A stretch of 64,000 nt of DNA from Mycobacterium sp. MFM001 (lineage in GTDB: Bacteria > Actinomycetota > Actinomycetes > Mycobacteriales > Mycobacteriaceae). Where the stretch lies: the NCBI RefSeq assembly GCF_003402475.1, contig NZ_BFAB01000001.1, positions 248,001-312,000 on the forward strand. The letters are read 5' to 3'. The notes beneath the pieces were generated by a model. The model ran no database searches, had not been told where the DNA came from, and worked only from the letters and a program-made list of their open reading frames with translations. Shown here one piece after another: positions 1 to 9,093 of this stretch. Made by a program: the position numbers and the translations under genes. The stretch's first letter is position 1. Every line of letters begins with the position of its first letter.

Positions 1-451
1 GCAGGGCTTCCAACCCGCGGTAGGCGGTGTCCAGAGCCGGCCCGATCTCGCTGGGCACCGTGCCCTTGGTGATGGTCTGCCCGGGCGAGAAGAACTTGCC
101 CGGATTGCCCGGCGACACCAAGTCCAGGTATTGCTCACCGACCGCCGACACCGAATGCACGTTCGCCGACGCATCGGCCGGGATCTTGTAGCGGCTGTCG
201 ATGCTCATCGTCGCCTGCGCGCCGTGCTCGGTCGGCTCGACGTCGGTGACCTTGCCGATCGTGATGCCGCGATAGGTGACGTTGGCCGTGGGGTACAAGC
301 CGCCCGACGCCGGCAGGTCCGCCTTCAGTTGGTACTGGCCGATACCGACCAACGTCGGAATACGCAGGTAGTACCAGCCCAGCACCACCAGCGCGACCAC
401 GGTGATGATGCTGAAGAGGACCAGCTGGCGCTTGATGAACCGAGTTAGCAT
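1..451 (-). CDS. mce1F: MceF, mce1 operon (3' end outside the window)
   Basis: This is the N-terminal 150 residues of the last Mce protein of the operon; the gene runs off the window edge. The translation begins MLTRFIKRQLVLFSI, a single membrane anchor at about residues 8-28. The MCE/MlaD domain follows, with the pattern GLYPTANVTYRGITIGKV and a later VGEQYLDL. Mce proteins form the periplasmic substrate tunnel of an ABC-type lipid importer powered with YrbE permeases. The ATG overlaps the stop of mceE (TGC TAA against ATG CTA), so the two are translationally coupled. Family assignment is secure; the assignment to mce1 rests on the whole operon. Confidence 0.93.
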   Translation of the reverse strand, partial: MLTRFIKRQLVLFSIITVVALVVLGWYYLRIPTLVGIGQYQLKADLPASGGLYPTANVTYRGITIGKVTDVEPTEHGAQATMSIDSRYKIPADASANVHSVSAVGEQYLDLVSPGNPGKFFSPGQTITKGTVPSEIGPALDTAYRGLEAL

Positions 452-1602
452 GTCGCCCTCTCCACCAGTGGTCCGCCGGGGGCGTCGTTCGGGTTCGGCG
501 TGTAGCGAACGTCGGGAATCATCGTTGCCGGATCACGACCGTATGACTGCTCGAGTGCCCGCAACCAGCCGGACAGCCCGGTTCCGGTGAGGAACGCGTT
601 GTCGACGGTCGACAACGTCGTGTCCAGGTTGAGCGACGCGTTCATGAAGTCGCCTCGAATCAGCTTGGGCGCCGTGTCGATGTCGAACGGGATGGTGGCG
701 AGAATCTTCAGCGTGCCGAGCAGGTACGGCGCGGCGCGGCCCAATTCCTTCAACGGGCACTGCAGCAGCTGCAGGTTCTGATGCAGCGGGCCCCGCGTTT
801 CCGAGAGGTACTGGTCGGCGGCCAGGCTGAGCCGGCCCAGCGCGTTGGTGGCGTCGATCAGCAGTTGCTGCTTTTCGGCGAAATGCTTGATCAGAGGCGG
901 GAATTCGGTCAGCACCCGATCCAGGACGTCCGCTCGGTTGCCCACGTATGCCAGCAGCCGGTTGGTGGAATCGATGGCGTGGGTGATGTCGTCGCGCTGT
1001 TGGTTGAGTTCACGGGTGAAGGTGTCCAGCTTGCCGAGGAACGCGCGGATCTGCGGCCCGCGACCGCTCAGGATGTTGTTGACCTCGTTCTGGATCACCT
1101 CGAGGTTCGAGATACCGCCGCCGCGCAAAATCATTGCGAGGCTGGCCAACGTGCGCTCGATGTTGGGCCACGCCGACGAGTTCTTCAGCGGAATGGTGTC
1201 GCCGTCCTTCAGCAGTTGCGGCGACGGGTTGGGCGGCGCGGCCAGCTCGATGTGCTGGGTACCCAGCAAGCTGGTCTGCCCGATCTTGGCGGTGGCGTTC
1301 TTCGGTAGCTTGACGTTTCCGTCCACCCCCAGCGTCAGCGTGGCCACCCAGTTCTTCAGCTGGATGTCGCGAATCTTGCCGACGAACACGTCGGCCACCA
1401 TCACCTTGCTGTTGCCGTTGATGGCCAGCGTGTCCGGCACCTGCACGTAGAGCGTGTAGGCGCCGGCTCCGCTGCCCGGGCCACCGGGCAGCGCCACGTT
1501 CGCGATGCCGCGCCAGCCACACGAGCTCAGCATCACCGCAGCCACCAGCAGCACCAGCCCTTGCCAGGACCGGTGGCGGACCAAGTGCATCACGCGGCTC
1601 AC
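445..1602 (-). CDS. mce1E: Mce-family lipoprotein LprK (MceE)
   Basis: This is the lipoprotein member of the mce1 complex, 385 residues. A basic start and hydrophobic stretch end in a lipobox LSSC near residue 28, so the mature protein should be lipid-anchored at Cys28. The MCE domain follows (TLYVQVPDTLAI...VMVADVFVGKI), then a long helical region predicted to build the tunnel. The GTG start overlaps the mceD stop as GTGA; an internal ATG four codons later (MHLVRH) is an alternative. Its length is close to M. tuberculosis LprK, about 390 residues. It is co-transcribed with mceD upstream and mceF downstream. Confidence 0.93.
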   Translation of the reverse strand: MSRVMHLVRHRSWQGLVLLVAAVMLSSCGWRGIANVALPGGPGSGAGAYTLYVQVPDTLAINGNSKVMVADVFVGKIRDIQLKNWVATLTLGVDGNVKLPKNATAKIGQTSLLGTQHIELAAPPNPSPQLLKDGDTIPLKNSSAWPNIERTLASLAMILRGGGISNLEVIQNEVNNILSGRGPQIRAFLGKLDTFTRELNQQRDDITHAIDSTNRLLAYVGNRADVLDRVLTEFPPLIKHFAEKQQLLIDATNALGRLSLAADQYLSETRGPLHQNLQLLQCPLKELGRAAPYLLGTLKILATIPFDIDTAPKLIRGDFMNASLNLDTTLSTVDNAFLTGTGLSGWLRALEQSYGRDPATMIPDVRYTPNPNDAPGGPLVERATC

Positions 1603-3248
1603 GAGCCCCCTCCTGTCGAAGAGGCTGCCTCAGCGGGCAGCGGTGGTCCGCCAGGCACCTGCGGGCTGACCGGACCGGAGACCGGTGCCGGCGTCGGCGC
1701 GACCGGGCCGGGGACCACCTCGGGTCCCGGCGGTGGCGGTGCTATCGGCTGGGGATTGCCGGGCACCCCGACGAACGGCAGCGGACCGGGCTCCTCGTTG
1801 TACGCATTGGGCGGACCCGGCGGGGTTTGGTACTGGGATTGGACCGGCTCGATGTTCGGGCCACCCATCAACTCGGCCAGCGATTCCGGAGTCAGCAAGC
1901 CTTCCGTGATCGGACCCACCTTCGTTCCTTGCATTCCGGGCGCGACGATCCAGCCCGGCTGCGTGTTGCGGTGCGAGGTCGGTGTGTCGGGCACCCAGAT
2001 CCCCGGCACGGTGGTGTCCTTGTATCCCGGTGGCGGCTGCAGCCGCGGCTCGGAGTAGGCGACCTCCTTGGGCAGCGTCGCGGCGGTGCTGAAGAAGTTC
2101 AACCCGAACGGGATGTAGTTGAACTTGATCGCGTCCAGAATCGGCGCCAGATACTGCGCACACAGTTCGGCGGATTCCTGGTAGCCCGCCCGGCTGAAGG
2201 CCTGAATCGTGCTACAGATCAACTGCATTGGGTTCGCGAAGCCGATGCCGCCGAGCAGTGACACCGGCTGGCTGACCACGGCGCCGATCGCCGGGTGATA
2301 GATCTGGTTGAGGTTCGCCAATGCCGTCGGCGCCACGTGCAGCACGGTTTCCAAACCGTTCAGTGGATCGGGCTGCAGCAGCGTGTTCGTCGCAGTCGCG
2401 AGGTTGTTGACGTCGTGCGTCAGCACCTCACGGTTCTTGGCCAGGAACGGCCGCAGCGTCGTCAGCAAACTGTCGAACTGCTGGATGGCGTTGGCCAAGT
2501 CGCGGTCCGAGCTGGCCAGGCTGTCGGTGAACTGTGCCAGGTTCTTGTTGAGCGCGACGAACTTCTGGTCGTCTTCGTGCAGCGCGTTGACGAACAGCGC
2601 CAGGCTGCGCACCACGGCGAAGAAGTCGCCGCGGCCCTCGTTGAGCGCGTTCAACGATCGCGACAGGGCGTCCAGGGTGGTGTTGATCTTCTTGCCCTTG
2701 CCGGCCAGCCCGTTGGCGAACGACTCGATGATGTCGCCGAACGGTCCCTTGGGCTGCTCCTTGGTGGGGCCCAGTTTCGAGATGATGTTGGTGACCGTGT
2801 TGCGCAACTGGTCCCACTCGGTCGGCACCTGGGTGCGCTCGATCGGGATCACCGCGTTGTCGCCCAGCACCGGGCCGCCCTTGTAGGGCGGGTCCAACTG
2901 GATGTAGCGCGACGCCACCAGCGTCGGGTTGAGGATCTCCGCCGAGGCGTTGGCCGGCACCTTGTACTTGTTGGCGTAGTGGAAGGTCACCTTCATCTTG
3001 TCGCCGGCCGGCTCGATCTTGTCGATCGAGCCCACCGGCACACCCATGATCCGGACCTCGTCGCCTTTGTATAGCGCGTTGGCCTCGGGGAAGTACGCGA
3101 CGACGGTGTTGTTGGTCAGCTTCTTGAAGAGCTGGATCCCCACGTACCCGGCGACCAAGGCAAGCACGATCACCAGCGAGCCGATGATGACCGCCGCCCG
3201 CGACAGCTTGGGTAGCCGCAGGTTGCGGATGTCGAAGACGGTGCTCAA
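1599..3248 (-). CDS. mce1D: Mce protein MceD, proline-rich C-terminus
   Basis: This 549-residue Mce protein starts MSTVFDIRNLRLPKLS, nearly the same opening as M. tuberculosis Mce1D. A transmembrane anchor lies at about residues 18-40 and the MCE domain at about 45-125 (DEVRIMGVPVGSIDKIEPAGDKMKV). A helical domain follows with LNEGRGDFF and AELCAQYLAPILDAIKFNY. The last 100 or so residues are rich in Pro and Gly, a tail typical of MceC and MceD. It acts in the periplasm as part of the fatty/mycolic acid import complex. The start ATG overlaps the mceC stop (ATGA). Confidence 0.94.
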   Translation of the reverse strand: MSTVFDIRNLRLPKLSRAAVIIGSLVIVLALVAGYVGIQLFKKLTNNTVVAYFPEANALYKGDEVRIMGVPVGSIDKIEPAGDKMKVTFHYANKYKVPANASAEILNPTLVASRYIQLDPPYKGGPVLGDNAVIPIERTQVPTEWDQLRNTVTNIISKLGPTKEQPKGPFGDIIESFANGLAGKGKKINTTLDALSRSLNALNEGRGDFFAVVRSLALFVNALHEDDQKFVALNKNLAQFTDSLASSDRDLANAIQQFDSLLTTLRPFLAKNREVLTHDVNNLATATNTLLQPDPLNGLETVLHVAPTALANLNQIYHPAIGAVVSQPVSLLGGIGFANPMQLICSTIQAFSRAGYQESAELCAQYLAPILDAIKFNYIPFGLNFFSTAATLPKEVAYSEPRLQPPPGYKDTTVPGIWVPDTPTSHRNTQPGWIVAPGMQGTKVGPITEGLLTPESLAELMGGPNIEPVQSQYQTPPGPPNAYNEEPGPLPFVGVPGNPQPIAPPPPGPEVVPGPVAPTPAPVSGPVSPQVPGGPPLPAEAASSTGGGS

Positions 3249-4846
3249 CCTTCTCTACCTCCCAAGCTTCCTCCCCCACCGCCGGGCTGGCTGTTGCCGC
3301 CTTCACCCGGCGGGATGAACGGCGCCGGCAACTGGTTTCCAGGTCCAGGCGGTGCGGGCGGGACAGCCATCGGTGGCGGTGGAGGCGCCGCCGCGGGATT
3401 CGCCGGAGCCGGACCCGCCACGGGTCCGGGCGGCTCGCTGCGTCCCCCGGGCGGACCCGGTGCGATCGGCACCGGTGTGCCCGGCACGTCGGGTGCGACC
3501 TCGCCCGGTCGTCCGCCGATCGAGATCCCCGGAGTCGGCGGCAGGCCGTTGGGGTTCGGCGGCGACGACAACACGTCGGGCAGCGCCGGGTACGGCCCGT
3601 TGGGCCCGAACGGACCCATGTTCTGGTCGACGCCCGCGCACGGCATCGGGTTCCACGGCCGCGGCAGCAGGTCCGGCGTCGGCGCGTACGAACACGGCGA
3701 GCCGGGCGCCACGGCCGGTCCCGGATGATCCGGGGTGCCCTCCAACACCGGCGGCGCGGGCGGCGGCGCGCCGTTGGGGAACCGGGTGCCGTTGGGGTCG
3801 GGGAACCGGAACGCCGGCAGCCCCGCGCTGCGCCAGAAGTCCTCCGGATCGAGGCCGCGCTTCTTGAACGCCGCATCCACCCACGGCTGCAGGATCCAGC
3901 CGGGCGTCAGCAACCAGTTGGCCAGCGACACCTTGAAGTACGGTCCCGACGCGACGGTTTCGTTGAACGCGGCGATGGTCTTGGAGAGCAGGGTGACTGC
4001 GGTAGCCAGGTCGTCCTTGCGCGCCACCAGCAGGTCGCTCACGGTGCGCAGCTGCTCCAGCACGTGGTTCAGGTTGGGGTTGTCGTTGATGACGCCCTGC
4101 AACTGCGTCGAGAGCGCGGAGACGTTGCCCAGCAGCGCGCCGATCGCCCGGCTTCGCTGGTTGAACGCGGCCAGCAGCGTGTTCGAGTTCACGAACAGGC
4201 GGTCGATCTGATCGCTGCGGTCACCGAGCACACTGGCCACCTGGTTGGCCTGCTTGAGTAGGTGCGTGATCTGTTCGTCGCGCTTGCCGATGGTGTCGGA
4301 GAACTTGGCCACGCCATCCAGGGCCGCACTCAGGTGCGGGTAAGTCTCGTCGATGGTCTCCGACAACACGTTCAGCGACCGCTTGACGGTGTCGATGTCC
4401 CAGCCGGCGGCGGCCTTGGTGACGTCGAAGAACGCATCGTAAATCTGGTACGGGGTGGTGCTTTGGCCCAGGGGCAGTGTGCCGTTCGGGCGCAGCTGCT
4501 GGGTGCCTCGCGGGTCGATCTCGAGCACCTTGCGGCCGAGGATGGTGTCGGTCTTGATCGCGAGTCGGCTCTCGGTGCCGATGGTTTGGGTGCCGGTCGA
4601 GAACTTCATCACGACGTGGTCGCCGTCGATCTTGATTCCCTCGACCTTGCCGACGTTCATGCCGGCGATGCGCACCTTGTCCCCCTTGTTCAATCCACCC
4701 GAATCGGGGAACTGCGCAAAGTAGATGGGGCTGGCGAAGATCATCGGGACACTGGTCAAGGTCTGGCCCACGCCGACGACGAGCAGCGTGACCACGATGC
4801 CCATCAGGCCGATCCGAAGCCGGTTGGCAGGTTCGAGCGTTCTCAT
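3245..4846 (-). CDS. mce1C: Mce protein MceC, proline-rich C-terminus
   Basis: This Mce protein matches M. tuberculosis Mce1C closely through most of its length (MRTLEPANRLRIGLMGIV..., KFSDTIGKRDEQITHLL, PEDFWRSAGLPAFRFPDPNG). I place the start at the ATG at 4846, because it overlaps the mceB stop as ATGA and matches the known Mce1C N-terminus. An in-frame ATG four codons upstream is less likely. It has one N-terminal membrane anchor, an MCE domain, a helical tunnel region and a long Pro/Gly-rich tail of about 150 residues. The tail is low complexity and probably periplasmic and disordered. Confidence 0.94.
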   Translation of the reverse strand: MRTLEPANRLRIGLMGIVVTLLVVGVGQTLTSVPMIFASPIYFAQFPDSGGLNKGDKVRIAGMNVGKVEGIKIDGDHVVMKFSTGTQTIGTESRLAIKTDTILGRKVLEIDPRGTQQLRPNGTLPLGQSTTPYQIYDAFFDVTKAAAGWDIDTVKRSLNVLSETIDETYPHLSAALDGVAKFSDTIGKRDEQITHLLKQANQVASVLGDRSDQIDRLFVNSNTLLAAFNQRSRAIGALLGNVSALSTQLQGVINDNPNLNHVLEQLRTVSDLLVARKDDLATAVTLLSKTIAAFNETVASGPYFKVSLANWLLTPGWILQPWVDAAFKKRGLDPEDFWRSAGLPAFRFPDPNGTRFPNGAPPPAPPVLEGTPDHPGPAVAPGSPCSYAPTPDLLPRPWNPMPCAGVDQNMGPFGPNGPYPALPDVLSSPPNPNGLPPTPGISIGGRPGEVAPDVPGTPVPIAPGPPGGRSEPPGPVAGPAPANPAAAPPPPPMAVPPAPPGPGNQLPAPFIPPGEGGNSQPGGGGGSLGGREG

Positions 4847-5883
4847 TGCGGCGTGCACCTACCCGTCGGCTGCTGCCAGATCTTGACCGTGCGAACCGGC
4901 CCGCCAGGCTGTAACCCGTTGGTCTTCAGCGTCAGATCACACAAGTAGAAGTTCACCCAGTCTCCGTAGCTGCCGACGGCGCGGCCCACTGTGTTCACCC
5001 CGACCGGCGCGCGGCGCAGCAGGTCGTCGTACTGGTCGCGCTGATCGATGATCGCTTGCTGGATCGGATCCAGGTAGTTGATGGTGTCGTGCAACAGCGA
5101 CCGGTTCTCGGCCAACAGGTCGGCCACCGTCCCCGCGGCGTCACTGATGTGCGCGGTGTTGGCGGCCAGCGCATCACCGTGGTTGTTCAACCCGCTGATC
5201 AGTTTCTCGAAGTTGTCGACGGTCTCGTCGAACTGCTTGCGATGCCGGACGGTGGTGTCCAGCACGATGTTGAGGTTCTTGACCACCTCGCCGATGGCCT
5301 GGTCCCGCTCGGCGATGTGAGAGGTCAATTGTGCGGTCTGGTCGAGGATGTCGTTGATGGTGCCGCCCTGACCCTGGAAGACCGTGATGATCGACGACGC
5401 AATGTTGTTGACCTTGTCCGGGTCCAGCGCCCGGAACAGCGGCTTGAAACCACCGATCAACGCGTCAAGGTCCAGGGCCGGCTGGGTGCGCGACAGCGGG
5501 ATGAATCCACCGGGCGGCAGCACCCGATCGGAACCTTCGCCCTCGCCGCGCTTGAGCTCCAGGTAACGGTCACCGATCAGGTTCAGGTAGCGGATCTGAG
5601 CGGTCGTGGACTGGTACAGCGGCACCCCGCGGTCGACGTCGAAGTCCACATGCACCTTGTGGCCGTTGTCGACCAGCTTGATCTTCTTGACCTTGCCGAT
5701 CTCCACCCCGGAGGCGCGGACGAACTGCCCGTTGCGTAATCCGCTGGCGTTGCTGAATTCCGCCGAGTAGCTGTAGGTCCGGTCGAAGCGCATCTGTCCG
5801 AACACCACAACGAGGAGCGCCGTGAATGCCAGCAGCACCGAACCGATGATGCCGAGCTTGATGACAGTGCCTCTGATACTCAT
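4843..5883 (-). CDS. mce1B: Mce protein MceB
   Basis: This is a 346-residue Mce protein. The open frame extends 43 codons further upstream inside mceA, but the real start is the ATG of MSIRGTVIKLGIIG at 5883. That ATG overlaps the mceA stop as ATGA and gives the family's usual length. A transmembrane anchor occupies about residues 8-30. The MCE domain contains FVRASGVEIGKVKKIKLVDNG, and a helical region ends in Cys-containing TGRCTPQ. It is a periplasmic subunit of the Mce1 importer. Confidence 0.94.
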   Translation of the reverse strand: MSIRGTVIKLGIIGSVLLAFTALLVVVFGQMRFDRTYSYSAEFSNASGLRNGQFVRASGVEIGKVKKIKLVDNGHKVHVDFDVDRGVPLYQSTTAQIRYLNLIGDRYLELKRGEGEGSDRVLPPGGFIPLSRTQPALDLDALIGGFKPLFRALDPDKVNNIASSIITVFQGQGGTINDILDQTAQLTSHIAERDQAIGEVVKNLNIVLDTTVRHRKQFDETVDNFEKLISGLNNHGDALAANTAHISDAAGTVADLLAENRSLLHDTINYLDPIQQAIIDQRDQYDDLLRRAPVGVNTVGRAVGSYGDWVNFYLCDLTLKTNGLQPGGPVRTVKIWQQPTGRCTPQ

Positions 5884-7190
5884 GGGTTGATCGTGTTGTC
5901 CCCTACTTGGCGGCCCCAGACGTACTCGATTGCGTACGGCGAGCCGACGTCCACATGGTTGTACGGCGCCAGGCTGACACCGGTGTCCACCACCAGATAC
6001 GGCGCCGGCCACAGCTCACGGGTGATCTTCTGCCAGCAACCCGGCGCACCGCCCGGCCCACCGCGAGCGTTGATGCGCGGCAGGTTCTCCGGGTAGATAT
6101 AAGGGTTCGGCGACCCGCCGACGAGTCCGGCCAACCCTGCGAGTCCCATCGTGGCCGCCGTGATGCCCGCCCCCGGAAGAGACGCCAACATTCCCAACCC
6201 GGACAGCAGTGCGACGTTGGTGCGCAGCTCGTAGCCGCCGAAGCCACCGGTGAACGCGGCAACCTTCGGTTCCGCCTCGCTGATGTTGCGGACGGCGCAG
6301 TAAACCTCCGGGGCGTAGGTGTGCAGCAACTCGGCGCTGGGCACCAGATCGGCGGCGCCGCGTGCCAGATACGGCCCGCCCCGGTTGACGACGTCGGCGC
6401 CGGTGTCGCCGAAGCCCGTCGCCGCCAACAACGCTTGATCCAGGTTCTTTTCGTTTTCGTGCAGGGTGCGTGCCGTGACGACCGCGTTGTTGAGGAAGTC
6501 GAACAGGTCCGGCGAGGCGTTGGCGTAGGTGTCGCCGAGTGTGGCGAGCTGTTGAATGTCGTGGCGGATGGTCGGCATCCGCGGATTGACGTCGTCGAGG
6601 ATGGCGTTGCCGTTGACGATCGACTGACCGAACTTGTCGCCCAACCCGTTCAATGCCTCCGCGGCCGCGGAGAGCGTCAGGTTCACCTTGACCGGATCGA
6701 CCTTCTCGGAGAGAGACATGATCGTCTGGAACAGGGTGTTGAATTCGGTGGTCACGGACCTCGCGTCGATTACATTGTGCGGCGTAATCCGTTGCGGCAT
6801 CGGGTTTTTCGGCGACGTGAGCGCCACGTACTTCTGGCCGAACACGGTGGTCGCCTTGATGTTGGCGTCCACGTTGGCCGGGATCAGCCGCAGATAGCGC
6901 GGGTAGACGTCCAAGGTGAACTTGGCTGCCGGCCGACCGTCTTTTTGGATCTCCGAGATGCTGCCCACCCGGCCGATCTGCACGCCGTTGTAGGTGACCT
7001 TCGCGCCGGGATCCATCACCAAGCCCGCCCGGCCCGACAGCATTGTCAGCTGTGTCTTCGGCGTGAAATTCCCCTTGTACTGCATGTACACCAGCCACAG
7101 CACCAGCGCAGCGACCAACGCCACCACCACACCGGCCACCCGGTACGGCTGGGCCGGTGGTTTGTTGACCTTGCCCCGCGGAGTCGTCAT
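5880..7190 (-). CDS. mce1A: Mce protein MceA
   Basis: This is the first Mce subunit, 436 residues. A short cytoplasmic tail (MTTPRGKVNKPPAQPYR) is followed by a membrane helix (VAGVVVALVAALVLWLVYM). The MCE domain (AKVTYNGVQIGRVGSI) comes next, then a helical domain with VFGQKYVALTSP and a Gly-rich C-terminal part. M. tuberculosis Mce1A was originally described as a mammalian cell entry protein and is now viewed as an importer subunit. The ATG at 7190 has a GGGGA ribosome site 7 bases upstream, and 17 bases separate it from yrbE1B. Confidence 0.94.
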   Translation of the reverse strand: MTTPRGKVNKPPAQPYRVAGVVVALVAALVLWLVYMQYKGNFTPKTQLTMLSGRAGLVMDPGAKVTYNGVQIGRVGSISEIQKDGRPAAKFTLDVYPRYLRLIPANVDANIKATTVFGQKYVALTSPKNPMPQRITPHNVIDARSVTTEFNTLFQTIMSLSEKVDPVKVNLTLSAAAEALNGLGDKFGQSIVNGNAILDDVNPRMPTIRHDIQQLATLGDTYANASPDLFDFLNNAVVTARTLHENEKNLDQALLAATGFGDTGADVVNRGGPYLARGAADLVPSAELLHTYAPEVYCAVRNISEAEPKVAAFTGGFGGYELRTNVALLSGLGMLASLPGAGITAATMGLAGLAGLVGGSPNPYIYPENLPRINARGGPGGAPGCWQKITRELWPAPYLVVDTGVSLAPYNHVDVGSPYAIEYVWGRQVGDNTINP

Positions 7191-7207
7191 TGGTGTATCC
7201 CCTTGCC

Positions 7208-8077
7208 TTACACCGTGAATGCGAAGTTCGGGTCGACGCCGTAGAGCGCCATTTCGGCCAACAACATGACGACGGGCGTCGAGACCAGCGAGAAACGCAT
7301 CGAGCGGCCGACCGCCTCACCGACCCCGACCGGACCGCCGCTGGCGTTGTACCCGTAATAGCAATGGGTGAGCATCACGACCCCCGCGATGATGATGACC
7401 TCCACGAATGACCAAAACACGTCGTTGGGGCGCAAGAACGTTCGGAAATAGTGCTCGTAAGTACCCGAAGACTGTCCGTACAACACCGTCGTCAGCGCCT
7501 GCGGAGACAGGAACGACAGGATCAGGCCCACCGAGTAGAGCGGGATGATCACGACCAGTCCGGCCAGCGCCCGGGTGGACACCAGGTACGCCATCGACTT
7601 GATGCCCATGACCTCCAGCGCGTCGATCTCTTCACTGATGCGCATGGCGCCGAGTTCCGCGGTGGCGCCGGCGCCGACCGTGGCCGCCAGCGCGATGCCC
7701 GTGACGATGGGGGCGACGAGACGCACGTTGATGAACGCGGCGAGGAATCCGAGCAGGGTCTGAAGGCCGATGTGGCCCAGCGACGCGAGACCTTGAATGG
7801 CGACCAGCGAGCCGGCGGACAGCGACACGAACGCGATGATGACCGCGGTCCCGCCGACGACGGCCATGGCGCCGGTGCCCATGCCGATCTCGGCGATGAG
7901 CCGCAGGATCTCCTTGCGGTAACGCGTGACGGCCCAGGCCATGTCGCGCCCGCCGATGACCGCGAACCAGCCCAGCCTGCCGGCTTCGTCGAGTGGTCGA
8001 GTGACACTGCCGCTGTAGCGACGAAGATTCGCGGATGCCCGCGGGAAACGGGTCCGCAGCACTTGGGCCATGCTCAT
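7208..8077 (-). CDS. yrbE1B: YrbE/MlaE-family permease B of the Mce1 importer
   Basis: This is a 289-residue integral membrane permease of the MlaE/YrbE family. The start is ATG at 8077 (MSMAQVLRTRFP), overlapping the yrbE1A stop as ATGA; the longer open frame upstream is a shadow of yrbE1A. Several hydrophobic helices are visible. The family signature EEIDALEVMGIKSMAYLVSTR lies near the middle and is the cytoplasmic coupling loop that contacts the ATPase. The ATPase (MceG) is normally encoded elsewhere, and none is present here. Length equals M. tuberculosis YrbE1B. Confidence 0.95.
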   Translation of the reverse strand: MSMAQVLRTRFPRASANLRRYSGSVTRPLDEAGRLGWFAVIGGRDMAWAVTRYRKEILRLIAEIGMGTGAMAVVGGTAVIIAFVSLSAGSLVAIQGLASLGHIGLQTLLGFLAAFINVRLVAPIVTGIALAATVGAGATAELGAMRISEEIDALEVMGIKSMAYLVSTRALAGLVVIIPLYSVGLILSFLSPQALTTVLYGQSSGTYEHYFRTFLRPNDVFWSFVEVIIIAGVVMLTHCYYGYNASGGPVGVGEAVGRSMRFSLVSTPVVMLLAEMALYGVDPNFAFTV

Positions 8078-8880
8078 CCCAGGGCCCCCGTTCCGAATCG
8101 AACACCGATGGTGGTCAGCACCACGTTGACCGCGAACAGCGCGACCACGCACAGGACCACGGTCTCGTTGACCGCGGTGCCAAGGCCCTTGGAACCGCCG
8201 CGCACCGTCAGCCCGCGATAGCAACCCACTAGTCCCGCAATGAGTCCGAACGTCAAGGCCTTCACCGTGGCGATGACGACCTCCGGCAGACCGGTCACCA
8301 GGGTCAGCGAGGACAGGTAGGCGCCAGCCGAGATGTTTTGCATGTAAACGCCGAAAAGGAAGCCGCCGACCAGGCCGACCATGCACACCAGGGCGTTGAG
8401 CAGCATCGAGGCCAAGGCGCAGGCCAGCACGCGGGGCACCACCAACCGGTGAATGGGGTCGATGCCCAGCACCTCCATCGCGTCGATCTCTTCGCGGATG
8501 GTGCGCGCCCCCAGGTCGGCGCAGATTGCCGTCGACACCGCACCCGCGACCACCAGCACCGTGTTGATCGGACCGATCTGAGTGATCACCGCGATTCCGG
8601 CGCCCGCGCCCGAGATGTCGGCGGCGCCAACCTGAATCAGCAGGATGTTGAACGTGAAGATGAAAAGCGCCGTCACCGGGATAGAGACGGCCATTGTGGG
8701 CAGCAGCGCGACCCTCATGATGAACCAGCACTGCAGGATGAACTCACGCCACTGAAATGGCGTGCGGAACAAAGCTTTTCCGGTTAGCGTGCACATCCGG
8801 AAGAAACCGCCGACAAGCACCAGCGGTGGACCGAGTTGGTCGCGAACATAATCGTGGAGCCGTGGCTGAGTCGTCGTCAT
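8074..8880 (-). CDS. yrbE1A: YrbE/MlaE-family permease A of the Mce1 importer
   Basis: This is a 268-residue MlaE-family permease that pairs with YrbE1B. It has about five hydrophobic segments and the coupling-loop signature REEIDAMEVLGIDPIHRLVVPR. ATG at 8880 has a GAGGGGG ribosome site just upstream. A 213-base gap holding a tiny leader frame separates it from fadD5, so the transporter genes may have a promoter of their own. In M. tuberculosis promoter activity has been reported for the corresponding fadD5-yrbE1A gap. Confidence 0.94.
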   Translation of the reverse strand: MTTTQPRLHDYVRDQLGPPLVLVGGFFRMCTLTGKALFRTPFQWREFILQCWFIMRVALLPTMAVSIPVTALFIFTFNILLIQVGAADISGAGAGIAVITQIGPINTVLVVAGAVSTAICADLGARTIREEIDAMEVLGIDPIHRLVVPRVLACALASMLLNALVCMVGLVGGFLFGVYMQNISAGAYLSSLTLVTGLPEVVIATVKALTFGLIAGLVGCYRGLTVRGGSKGLGTAVNETVVLCVVALFAVNVVLTTIGVRFGTGALG

Positions 8881-8890
8881 CGGAGCCCCC

Positions 8891-8932
8891 TCACGACGGA
8901 ACCGCGTGCCTTGCGACGTCGCGGCGGATCAT
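8891..8932 (-). other. Possible 13-codon leader ORF ahead of yrbE1A
   Basis: In the fadD5-yrbE1A gap, on the transcribed strand, a strong Shine-Dalgarno (AAGGAGGAGG) lies about 8 bases before an ATG. That ATG opens a 13-residue frame (MIRRDVARHAVPS). Its stop is 10 bases before the yrbE1A ATG and just ahead of the yrbE1A ribosome site. This geometry would allow translational coupling or attenuation. It could also be chance, since nothing but position and the ribosome site supports it. Confidence 0.35.
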
Positions 8933-9093
8933 GTCGCACGCCTCCTCCTTGCCCCATCCACGTGTGTGACCGCCGCCTCGTTACCCAGGGGTAGTAAGCG
9001 AGACCACAGGACCATACCCGATGGCGCGCTCCCTGCGCACCGCATCCGCACTATTGACCTTTCGTCAGTTTGACCTGGGACCTTATTGTTATG

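Noticed and set aside
1599..4846. Collagen-like repeat protein from the Pro/Gly-rich tails of MceC and MceD
   Set aside because: No regular triplet periodicity; such tails are normal for these two Mce subunits.
4843..6012. Long version of MceB with 43 extra N-terminal residues
   Set aside because: The extra part lies inside mceA and reads as out-of-frame, Arg/Gly-rich text; ATG 5883 overlaps the mceA stop and matches the family start.
5907..7244. Plus-strand open frame of 445 codons opposite mceA
   Set aside because: It is the complement of a well-supported gene, is Arg/Val-rich without domains, and arises from high GC third positions.
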